Shown here: positions 1-5,211 of the stretch, piece after piece
How the letters are laid out: each line of letters opens with the position of its first letter
How positions within the stretch are numbered: position 1 is the first letter of the stretch
Assembly (NCBI GenBank): GCA_937864975.1
Contig: CALMDI010000338.1
Location: 1 to 5,920, forward strand
DNA from: an uncultured Chloroflexota bacterium
GTDB lineage: Bacteria; Chloroflexota; Anaerolineae; Aggregatilineales; Phototrophicaceae
DNA: 5,920 bases
Direction: 5' to 3'
Program-made: the position numbers and the translations under genes
Notes under the pieces: generated by a model
What the model was told of the DNA's origin: nothing
Database searches by the model: none
The model's input: the letters and a program-made list of their open reading frames with translations, nothing else

Positions 1-12
1 TGGATACACCTC

Positions 13-519
13 TCATACGAGACTCACGAGGGCTGCCACGATGGCGCTAATCACCGCCAGGTAGACGCACCCCTTGAGAAAATTGACGACGTGAAAGCGA
101 AACAAATGGAGCGATGCCTCGTCCACCCCTTCCGAGCCTGGCAGCATCGCGAATGCCGGTCGGATCACCGTCAGCAAGATATAATCGAGCACGACCGCGT
201 CAAAGACATTGAACACCTGAAGCACACCATAGGTATTCAGAAAGATCGCCCAGAAGGACGGATTTCCGCCGTTGTCCCGATGCAGGCGCATCGTCGATCC
301 GTACATGACGCCCATCGTAACGGCAAGAAAGGCTGCCCCAACCACGATGCGCTGGCGTTTTTCCTGAGCGGTGAGCGGGGCAACCCGCGCCTGGATTTCC
401 GGCGGGTAATCCTGAAGCCAGAGACGCGGGTTATAGCGTAATGAACCCAGGATGATGACGGATAAGCCCAGGCTCAGCAGCAAGCCTTCCAGCAGAATGC
501 TTCCCGGCGCGAGAGTCAC
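13..519 (-). CDS. Small four-helix integral membrane protein of unknown function, last visible gene of the metal operon
   Basis: A 168-residue protein with about four hydrophobic segments, near residues 7-27, 57-75, 88-125 and 143-167. A polar loop at 28-56 includes NPRLWLQDYPPEIQ, and a second loop at 76-87 is charged. No signal peptide, catalytic motif or cofactor motif is visible. The third hydrophobic stretch contains FDAVVLDY and ends in a PGSEG turn. I do not recognise a named family, though the non-repetitive, strongly patterned sequence suggests a conserved one. The start is GTG at 519-517. It is preceded by AAGAGG (529-524), which overlaps the TAA stop of the ZIP gene, so the gap between the genes is only 8 nt and translation is probably coupled. 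Membership in the oxidase-ZIP transcript suggests an accessory membrane role in metal handling, but that is context only. The operon may continue past the left edge, and no terminator is seen. Confidence 0.8.
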   Translation of the reverse strand: MTLAPGSILLEGLLLSLGLSVIILGSLRYNPRLWLQDYPPEIQARVAPLTAQEKRQRIVVGAAFLAVTMGVMYGSTMRLHRDNGGNPSFWAIFLNTYGVLQVFNVFDAVVLDYILLTVIRPAFAMLPGSEGVDEASLHLFRFHVVNFLKGCVYLAVISAIVAALVSLV

Positions 520-527
520 GATGCCTC

Positions 528-1724
528 TTAGAATTTCACCGCGAAGGCGGTTACGTACATAATCGCCACACCTAGAACGACGCCCGCGAGATTCACCCAG
601 TTCACCAAAGGCTTGGCGAGTTTCGCGCTTTCCTGGGCAACGAGCTTCCCGACTTCCCAGACCACTTGCAAAATCGCGCCCACGCCGATGGCGAGGAATA
701 CCGTCGCCAGCACCGGATCAAAGGCAAACCCGCCAATCCACGTTCCTAGAATTGCCGGACCGCCTGCAAGCAGCACCAACAGCGCAAAGTGCTTGAGACC
801 GGGGTTGTGGCGCACAATCGGGGCGGCAATCCCCACGCCTTCCGTGATGTTATGGAGCGTAAAGCCGAGAATCAGAAACGTGCCGAGCGCCGCCTCACCG
901 GCGGCAAACGCCGCGCCAATGGCTAACCCCTCACCCATGTTATGCAAGCCAATGCCAAGCGCAATCCGGTAGGATAAGCCCAGGGGTGTGCTCTCGCCTT
1001 TGCTCAGGCTCCCGACCGCCAGCAGCACCCCGAGCGTGATGAGCGCGAGGAAGATCACCAGGGGAACGCCTTGCCAGAAGGCGGGCAGTTCCAGCGCAAA
1101 TTCGTTGGCGTCCAGCCACGTTCCGATGGCGAGGAAAATGAGCAGCCCGATCGTCAGGGACAGCATAAAGTTCATCGCCTGCTTGCTCAGCCGTCGCATG
1201 AAGGGATACCACAGGACCCCCAGACCCACCGGAATGACGCCCACATACAAGCCCACCAGCCCGAACTGCGTAAACAGGTTGAAGGACGGTTGCGGTGTCA
1301 CAACGGCGGCAGCAATTTCGCCCTCAAAGGTGGCGCCCAGGGACGTGATCAGCACGACGCGGTGAACCTCTTCTTCTACCCAGGGATACGGAATCGTGAA
1401 GGTTGCCCGTCCGAGCCGCGGAATGGTATTGGAAGGTTCGGCGGTGAAGCCAAAATATGCCTCGTCAACCAGAACCTGCGGGATGGTGACTTCCTGCGGA
1501 CCGTCGTTGACGACTTCCACGCGAATCACGCCAGGCTCGGGCAGGGTAATTCGCGAAAAGGACACCTGCTCCACCGGCGGTCCTGCCAGCTCGGTTAGCC
1601 CGCCCCCGGTGGCGACCAGATAGGCAAGCACAATGCCCAGCAGCAGCAGCGGCAGCAGCGCCAGCGCCCAGCGGACTCCTGTGACAGATTTCGGTTCAGA
1701 TGCGCCTGGGGTTCGGGTTGTCAT
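528..1724 (-). CDS. ZIP-family divalent metal transporter with an added extracellular N-terminal domain
   Basis: 398 residues. The C-terminal part (about 150-396) has eight predicted helices typical of ZIP transporters. The metal-site helices carry HNMGEG (H261, N262, E265) in TM4 and HNITEG (H291, N292, E295) in TM5. These positions match the binuclear metal centre of ZIP proteins, which import divalent cations such as Zn, Fe or Mn. Before this core lie an extra anchor helix (about 18-39) and a roughly 100-residue beta-rich segment (about 45-145) with no metal motif. An inside N-terminus would place this segment outside the membrane, consistent with the outward N-terminus of canonical ZIP cores. 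Typical ZIP proteins are about 250-300 residues, so the N-terminal part is additional. The ATG at 1724 was chosen because GGAGGA (1735-1730) sits 5 nt upstream and the ATG overlaps the oxidase stop as ATGA. The open frame upstream to 1781 lies inside the oxidase gene. Substrate specificity cannot be read from sequence. Confidence 0.9.
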   Translation of the reverse strand: MTTRTPGASEPKSVTGVRWALALLPLLLLGIVLAYLVATGGGLTELAGPPVEQVSFSRITLPEPGVIRVEVVNDGPQEVTIPQVLVDEAYFGFTAEPSNTIPRLGRATFTIPYPWVEEEVHRVVLITSLGATFEGEIAAAVVTPQPSFNLFTQFGLVGLYVGVIPVGLGVLWYPFMRRLSKQAMNFMLSLTIGLLIFLAIGTWLDANEFALELPAFWQGVPLVIFLALITLGVLLAVGSLSKGESTPLGLSYRIALGIGLHNMGEGLAIGAAFAAGEAALGTFLILGFTLHNITEGVGIAAPIVRHNPGLKHFALLVLLAGGPAILGTWIGGFAFDPVLATVFLAIGVGAILQVVWEVGKLVAQESAKLAKPLVNWVNLAGVVLGVAIMYVTAFAVKF

Positions 1725-2878
1725 CGCTGTTCCTCCGCTGCCTGGGGAACGGTGCTGCCCTGCGTGCCTTTGCGATCCCATTCCTCGTCTAACCCAACCT
1801 CCGCGAGCGCGGCGTCAAAATCGCCCGGCTCGACGGCATTGAAAAAACCCATCCACCCGAGTTCCGCAAACTCGCTGACATGCGCGTGGAACATGAATTT
1901 GCCGGGCCAGCGGAGCCGAAATTCCAGTATCCCGCGCTGCCCCTGGGCTTGCATGATCGTGTCGACGATGCGGAGCGTTGGCTCGAGGGTTGTCCCCGTA
2001 TCGTAGTAATCGAAGAAATGACCATGAAGGTGGAAGGAGTTGATGAGGTCGAATTCCACGATATTGATGAGATAGATGCGGATCAGCTCGCCCACCTTGA
2101 CCGGGATCGGACGGCGCATGAACTCGTGCCCCACCGTGTTGACCGCGTAAATCTCGTTGCCGCCGTCGAAATTCGTATCAAATGCGTTCATCATCATCAT
2201 GAACTCGCGCGCAGGCGGTCTGCCTGCCTGAGGGTCGACGAGGAACGCGCCGTACATCCCTTTGTGAATGTGGCGCTTGAGGGGAACCGCATGGCAGTGG
2301 TAGTGGTGGCAGCCAAAGGGATCGGCGTCAAACTCGTACGTGAAGGCTTCGCCGGGCATGATTTGCCCCGGTTCCACGCCCGGCACCCCATCCATCTCGG
2401 CGGTGTGGAAGCCGTGAAAGTGCATGGTGTGCGGGTGACTGCCGAAGTTCGCGAAGTTAATCCGTATGCGGTCGCCCTCGGCGCAGCGGATCGTTGGACC
2501 CGGCACGCGCCCGTTATACGTCCACGCGGGAAAGAAAATGCCGGGCGCAATCTCAATGTCGACGTCGCCGGCGCTCACGTTATACGTTCGCACCGTCCGC
2601 CCGTCCTCGTCCGTCTCAGCCGTGCCGTAATCCCAATCGACGAGCATCTGCATCGGGTCAAAGCCGTTGCGCTCATGATCGACAGCGCCCACGAGCATTC
2701 CATTGCCATGTCCGTCGGGATACTCGACTGTATGCTGGTTGTGATCCTGAGCTTCGGGCATAGCAGGCTCGTCCTGCGCTGCCTGGGCAACGAGACCCGC
2801 GCCCACCAGCCCCGCGGCGCCTCCCACACCCATTTGGAGAAAGCGACGCCGTGAAGCCGGGGTCGTCAAAAAATTCAT
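1721..2878 (-). CDS. Tat-exported two-domain multicopper oxidase with type 1 copper in domain 1 only
   Basis: 385 residues. The N-terminus has a Tat signal (ASRRRFLQM at 8-16, then a Gly/Ala/Val-rich core to about 35), so the protein is folded with copper before export. Two cupredoxin domains follow. Domain 1 carries SHPHTMHFHG (H150, H153, H155) and HYHCHAVPLKRHIHKGM (H194, C195, H196, H203, M208). Domain 2 carries FHLHGH (H283, H285) and FHAHVSEF (H331, H333). Eight histidines can form the trinuclear cluster: 153, 155, 194, 196, 283, 285, 331 and 333. H150, C195, H203 and M208 fit a type 1 site. The equivalent domain 2 positions are N280 and A332, so that site is lost. The family couples one-electron substrate oxidation to O2 reduction. 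The substrate is unknown; metal ions or phenols are possible. The start at 2878 has GGAG (2892-2889) upstream and gives a normal Tat n-region. ATG 2908 is an alternative, with GGAG 6 nt upstream. The in-frame start at 2947 lies inside the promoter and is unlikely. Confidence 0.92.
   Translation of the reverse strand: MNFLTTPASRRRFLQMGVGGAAGLVGAGLVAQAAQDEPAMPEAQDHNQHTVEYPDGHGNGMLVGAVDHERNGFDPMQMLVDWDYGTAETDEDGRTVRTYNVSAGDVDIEIAPGIFFPAWTYNGRVPGPTIRCAEGDRIRINFANFGSHPHTMHFHGFHTAEMDGVPGVEPGQIMPGEAFTYEFDADPFGCHHYHCHAVPLKRHIHKGMYGAFLVDPQAGRPPAREFMMMMNAFDTNFDGGNEIYAVNTVGHEFMRRPIPVKVGELIRIYLINIVEFDLINSFHLHGHFFDYYDTGTTLEPTLRIVDTIMQAQGQRGILEFRLRWPGKFMFHAHVSEFAELGWMGFFNAVEPGDFDAALAEVGLDEEWDRKGTQGSTVPQAAEEQR
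1725..1735 (-). promoter_or_regulatory. Ribosome binding site fixing the ZIP start, with ATGA stop-start overlap
   Basis: Read on the minus strand, CAGCGGAGGAACAGCGATGA contains a strong Shine-Dalgarno GGAGGA 5-6 nt before ATG. The TGA of the oxidase gene (1723-1721) overlaps this ATG. The arrangement implies translational coupling of oxidase and transporter, and rules against the longer ORF start at 1781. Confidence 0.8.
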
Positions 2879-2918
2879 GGTGAATACGCTCCAGTGCGAA
2901 GATTGCATTGATGGCTCC

Positions 2919-2947
2919 ATTATTTTAGATAAACCTAAATTTGTCAA
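2919..2947 (-). promoter_or_regulatory. Sigma70-type promoter of the oxidase-ZIP operon
   Basis: On the minus strand, TTGACA (2947-2942) matches the -35 consensus in all six bases. A 17-nt spacer (2941-2925) separates it from AATAAT (2924-2919), which matches the -10 consensus at five of six bases. Transcription would begin near 2912. This is the best promoter in the window and it points into the oxidase gene. The inferred start point makes the upstream ATG codons at 2947 and 2920 unusable and leaves 2878 (or a nearly leaderless 2908) as the oxidase start. Confidence 0.7.
2922..2941. promoter_or_regulatory. DtxR/MntR-like operator dyad inside the promoter spacer
   Basis: TTTAGATAAACCTAAA (2924-2939, plus strand) is a dyad with perfect 5-bp arms, TTTAG and CTAAA, around a 6-nt centre. 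It reads TTTAGGTTTATCTAAA on the minus strand. This resembles the TTAGG...CCTAA-type boxes bound by DtxR, IdeR and MntR metalloregulators. The dyad fills the space between the -35 and -10 boxes, so a bound dimer would block RNA polymerase. Assignment to this regulator family is by resemblance only, since no regulator gene lies in the window. Confidence 0.5.
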
Positions 2948-3133
2948 TACAGAACACTAAACCACATTTAAGTTCGACGCAATTTCGCTGTTGCAACGGG
3001 GAGCGCTGTGCGCCGTGTGCCAAGGCTGTAACGCGAGGACTAAAGCATTCTAAAATCTCATACTAGACGATCGGTTACCGCGCGGACGAAGCAGCGCGGC
3101 AGAACGAGCAACTCGACGCCTGGCAAAATCTCC
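2948..3133. other. Intergenic stretch with one short coding-like fragment and no supported gene
   Basis: No ORF with a start codon and ribosome binding site is found on either strand. On the plus strand, 3067-3141 reads without stops as TIGYRADEAARQNEQL followed by DAWQNLLSN. It is polar and helix-like, could be the worn tail of a gene, and is cut by the inserted element that follows. A stop lies directly before it at 3064. GCTGTTGCAA at 2987-2996 repeats ten bases found in the terminal repeat of the element at 3143. Neither observation is strong. Confidence 0.4.
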
Positions 3134-3142
3134 TTTCCAACC
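3134..3142. repeat. Left copy of 9-bp target site duplication
   Basis: TTTCCAACC lies directly against the left end of the 90-bp inverted-repeat element. The same nine bases recur directly after its right end at 3233-3241. A perfect direct repeat in exactly these two places is the signature of transposition by a staggered cut. Confidence 0.75.
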
Positions 3143-3232
3143 CAGGGCTGTTGCAAAGTCGATGAACCCCCACCCCCGCGCGAGGGCAGGGATGGGGGAT
3201 ACGGTGCAACGCTTAACTTTGCAGCAGCCCTG
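3143..3232. mobile_element. 90-bp MITE-like element with 17-bp terminal inverted repeats
   Basis: The left end CAGGGCTGTTGCAAAGT (3143-3159) and the right end (3216-3232) are inverted copies with one mismatch in 17 bp. Both ends are flanked by the 9-bp direct repeat TTTCCAACC. The inside holds no ORF and folds further: CCCCCA (3167-3172) pairs with TGGGGG (3193-3198), and short G/C runs continue the stem, so the whole element can form a long hairpin. This is the structure of a non-autonomous miniature transposable element mobilised by a transposase encoded elsewhere. The TGTTGCAAA core resembles the ends of several DDE insertion sequence families, including IS6. However, IS6 elements usually give 8-bp duplications, so the parent family is left open. 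The perfect duplication and near-perfect ends suggest a fairly recent insertion. Confidence 0.75.
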
Positions 3233-3241
3233 TTTCCAACC
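3233..3241. repeat. Right copy of 9-bp target site duplication
   Basis: TTTCCAACC is identical to 3134-3142 and starts at the base after the right inverted repeat. Removing 3143-3241 would restore a single-copy target reading ...CTCCTTTCCAACCTGCTAGG.... Confidence 0.75.
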
Positions 3242-3251
3242 TGCTAGGATA

Positions 3252-3286
3252 TTGCGTTATCCATAATATACTAATAGGATTATTAG
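3252..3286 (+). promoter_or_regulatory. Candidate promoter with overlapping CTAATA-N4-TATTAG dyad
   Basis: The stretch 3245-3305 is clearly more AT-rich than its surroundings. TTGCGT (3252-3257) is followed 17 nt later by TAGGAT (3275-3280), four matches to the consensus in each box. The perfect dyad CTAATAGGATTATTAG (3271-3286) overlaps the -10 box and could be an operator. If used, it would drive the 3486 gene with a leader of about 200 nt. Support is modest. Confidence 0.3.
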
Positions 3287-3330
3287 GAAGCCGTACTATA
3301 TATTGCGCTACTTCACGCCTGTGTCGGTGC

Positions 3331-3388
3331 GCCAGGTGCAGCAATCGTCGTTGGGCACATGACCTGGCTGCTTCGAGCGCCTCGCTCG
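3331..3388 (+). other. Candidate structured leader: two small inverted repeats
   Basis: GCCAGGT (3331-3337) can pair with ACCTGGC (3362-3368). CGAGCG (3374-3379) pairs perfectly with CGCTCG (3383-3388) across a 3-nt loop. No T-run follows, so neither looks like an intrinsic terminator. They lie between the candidate promoter and the 3486 gene and might shape its leader RNA. No known riboswitch class is recognised. Confidence 0.2.
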
Positions 3389-3485
3389 GCAGGCAGAGCT
3401 TCAGCAGACTTGCACTTTTGTCGGTGTGAGAAGCTTGCCTGAACATCGCAACTCACGACCAACCAAATACTTCGAGAAAGGGGCG

Positions 3486-4181
3486 ATGAAAATGAAAAAG
3501 GCTGTGCGCGTCAAGCAGAGTGTCAAAGCGAGTTCCGATGCCAGCCGACTCGTGGACATTTTACGAGAGTTCACAGCGGACGATATTCGCCTTGCGCTGG
3601 AGATAGTTGAGTTTCCTTTTGTTCTTCTGATGGCAAGCTGCGTCTGTCAATTCTTAAAGGATAAAGAACCCGCCTTACAGGATCCCGAAATCGCGTACAA
3701 CGTCGATACCGAGGAGCTGACGATCACCACAAAAGTCAAGGGAACCGTGACCGCCCGGGCGAATACAAAAGGAACCGTCACAATCACCGGCAGCCTGCAG
3801 GTAGACATTCATGAGCCGGTGAATAAGCAGTGGAATGAAATCCGCGACGGAATGACCCTCGAAAAGAAAGAACTTTTTGACTGCACGCAGGCAACCAAAG
3901 ACATCGTATTCAGCAACGTGACGACGATTAAGCTCGATGCACAACGGATAACCGGGACCCAGTTGGTGCTGCTTCTGGAAGTCTACTGGAAAGTCGAAGG
4001 TTGTGCGTCGGCTGGTGTAACACCTGTTACTCCCGTGACCTACGGCGACTACCGGCAGTATCGTCGCGTCGGCGTTACGATTAAACCCGGTAAGCCATCC
4101 ACCTTCGAATCGGAAGTAAAGGCTAAGCCCACCGTTACGGACGGGGAATGGAAAGACAACCGCCCTCTACCCGGTGATTGA
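3486..4181 (+). CDS. Hypothetical protein, helical N-terminus and beta-rich middle
   Basis: 231 residues, family not recognised. The N-terminus is basic (MKMKKAVRVKQSVK), followed by a helical region at 20-60 that includes a hydrophobic patch, LALEIVEFPFVLLMASCVCQF (38-57, approximate). This patch is too interrupted and internal to be a clear signal peptide. Residues 70-110 alternate Thr/Val/Lys (TITTKVKGTVTARANTKG), typical of beta strands. Further strand-like segments lie near 140-170 and 190-215, and the tail is polar. Cysteines are at 52, 54, 133 and 173, with no metal motif. The protein is probably cytoplasmic. ATG 3486 follows AAAGGGG closely; ATG 3492, two codons later, has a better 8-nt spacing and may be the true start. 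The GTG at 3426 has no ribosome site. The gene stands alone, downstream of the mobile element and convergent with the next gene. Its codon use is less GC-biased than the oxidase and ZIP genes, which with the neighbouring element hints at acquired DNA. Confidence 0.7.
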   Translation: MKMKKAVRVKQSVKASSDASRLVDILREFTADDIRLALEIVEFPFVLLMASCVCQFLKDKEPALQDPEIAYNVDTEELTITTKVKGTVTARANTKGTVTITGSLQVDIHEPVNKQWNEIRDGMTLEKKELFDCTQATKDIVFSNVTTIKLDAQRITGTQLVLLLEVYWKVEGCASAGVTPVTPVTYGDYRQYRRVGVTIKPGKPSTFESEVKAKPTVTDGEWKDNRPLPGD

Positions 4182-4243
4182 CCACCTGAGGGTCAGGCAG
4201 CGAGAAGTACGTTAAGACGGCTGACTGCGAGCGAGTTCGCTTG

Positions 4244-4271
4244 ACGAGGGGTGTCGTGAGACACCCCTCGT
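4244..4271. terminator. Strong hairpin between convergent genes, probable bidirectional terminator
   Basis: ACGAGGGGTGTC (4244-4255), loop GTGA, then GACACCCCTCGT (4260-4271) form a perfect 12-bp GC-rich stem. It lies in the 126-bp gap between the stop codons of two converging genes, 63 bp from each. There is no T-run on either strand, so it is not a classical intrinsic terminator. Perfect stems of this kind without a U tract occur at convergent gene ends and can act as terminators or 3' RNA stabilisers. Confidence 0.65.
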
Positions 4272-4307
4272 TCGTCGAAAGCCGGATCGCACACGCGCGG
4301 GTTATGG

Positions 4308-5096
4308 CTATCCCTGAAAGGGCGCGGGCTGGCACTGTCCGACGCGCCGTGAGCACTGATACCACTCGGTTTCAATATCCTGCACGATGGGGGCGGTGTC
4401 AAAGCTCGCGGAGCCGACCTGCTGCAAGCAGTAAACTTCGGTGTCTTCCGCGCACAAATCGCCCACGTCGGGCGTGCTCACCGCGCCCAGCCAATCACCT
4501 TCGTCGTCGGCAGCGGGACCGGTAAAGCCGCCTTCCATGACACCCCAGCACGCCGCCACCGGGCTGTCCATGAACCCGGCGCCGACGATACTCGCCTCGT
4601 CGGGCAGCCGGAAGGTCAGGGTTACCGCGCGATCCGCGCCGAATTCGGCGCTCACCAGCACCGGGTCAACCCCTTCGGCGTCCGGTCGCACCAGACCAAG
4701 CCCGTACCCTTCGTGATACTGCATCAGCGTCAAGGTGCCGCGCAGGTTGACGCCGGCATTCGAGCCATCGCGCACGGTCGCGTCAAAGCGATACGAGCAG
4801 GTCGGCGTTCGTTCCAGTATCGCCGGGTCAATCGCGCCGATCATCGCCGTGAATTCGTCACTCTCCGCGGTGGTCGCCAACTGGCAGCGGCGTTCCAGGC
4901 TTGCCAGACTCCCTCGCGCGTCCGCCAGGAGCTGCAGCGCGGCATCGCCGTCGTCGCCCGCGGCGGCAGTCTCCGCGTCGCTCAGCAGCGTCCGAATCTG
5001 ATTGAGATCGAGCGTGCAGCTCACGTGATCGCCGAGCGTAACCAGACCTGGGACAAGCATCGACAGAAGCAGGCTAATGAGGACGAAGCGTTTCAT
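4308..5096 (-). CDS. Exported protein with eight cysteines, function unknown
   Basis: 262 residues. MKRF followed by a hydrophobic core (VLISLLLSMLVPGLVTLG, about 5-22) is a Sec-type signal peptide. The mature part has cysteines at 27, 71, 100, 183, 215, 223, 248 and 255. The even number in an exported protein suggests four disulfides. Residues 28-75 form an Ala/Leu/Asp-rich helical hairpin bracketed by C27 and C71. Residues about 100-165 look like beta strands (SYRFDATVRDG, VNLRGTLTLMQ, AVTLTFRLP). The C-terminal third contains the last five cysteines and many Asp/Glu/Gly. No enzyme or binding motif is recognised. The sequence HVSC at 24-27 does not fit a lipobox, so it is not called a lipoprotein. 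ATG 5096 was chosen for its ribosome site AAGGGAG (5111-5105, 8 nt spacing) and the clean signal peptide; the frame upstream to 5171 is unsupported. It appears to be a single-gene unit. Confidence 0.8.
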   Translation of the reverse strand: MKRFVLISLLLSMLVPGLVTLGDHVSCTLDLNQIRTLLSDAETAAAGDDGDAALQLLADARGSLASLERRCQLATTAESDEFTAMIGAIDPAILERTPTCSYRFDATVRDGSNAGVNLRGTLTLMQYHEGYGLGLVRPDAEGVDPVLVSAEFGADRAVTLTFRLPDEASIVGAGFMDSPVAACWGVMEGGFTGPAADDEGDWLGAVSTPDVGDLCAEDTEVYCLQQVGSASFDTAPIVQDIETEWYQCSRRVGQCQPAPFQG

Positions 5097-5189
5097 CGTG
5101 ATAACTCCCTTGTCATCGAGCGTTTCGTACGGTGTTTGGAACGGGCTGCACAGCCGGCATCCTTCGCCCATTCCCTGTCAGACGATCGG

Positions 5190-5206
5190 CAGTGACCGTC
5201 TCACTG
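5190..5206. promoter_or_regulatory. 17-bp dyad upstream of the exported protein gene, possible operator
   Basis: CAGTGACCGTCTCACTG has perfect 6-bp arms, CAGTGA and TCACTG, around a 5-nt centre. It lies about 94 bp upstream of the start codon at 5096, in the gap between divergently transcribed genes. Position and symmetry fit a dimeric repressor or activator site. I could not find a convincing -35/-10 pair next to it, and the regulator is unknown. Confidence 0.3.
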
Positions 5207-5211
5207 GCTAA

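Noticed and set aside
1071..1598. Plus-strand open frame of 175 codons opposite the ZIP gene
   Set aside because: Shadow of the ZIP coding region, which has HNxxEG motifs and eight helices on the other strand.
1880..2854. Long plus-strand open frame of 324 codons opposite the oxidase gene
   Set aside because: It is the antisense shadow of a well-supported multicopper oxidase. Its product is a His/Arg/Val-rich mirror with no recognisable motif, and it has no ribosome site.
2879..2947. Longer oxidase start at 2947 or 2920
   Set aside because: The promoter boxes and dyad occupy 2919-2947, so these codons would lie before or at the transcription start. The Tat signal is normal from 2878.
3143..3232. 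Reading the element ends as a true IS6-family insertion sequence
   Set aside because: TGTTGCAAA resembles IS6 ends, but the element is only 90 bp with no transposase, and the flanking duplication is 9 bp rather than the usual 8 bp.
3143..3232. Intrinsic terminator for the 2948-3142 side
   Set aside because: The stem has no T-run, no gene ends just before it, and the exact flanking direct repeat is better explained by transposition.
3213..3446. Minus-strand 77-codon open frame
   Set aside because: It begins inside the coding-gap leader and ends within the mobile element. It has no ribosome site and no protein-like pattern.
5016..5027. Lipoprotein attachment at the first cysteine (C27) of the exported protein
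   Set aside because: The residues before it (DHVS) do not fit a lipobox, so an ordinary secreted protein with C27 in a disulfide is more likely.
4713..5195. Plus-strand open frame of 160 codons
   Set aside because: Antisense shadow of the exported cysteine-rich protein. Arg/Ala/Gln-rich with no motif.
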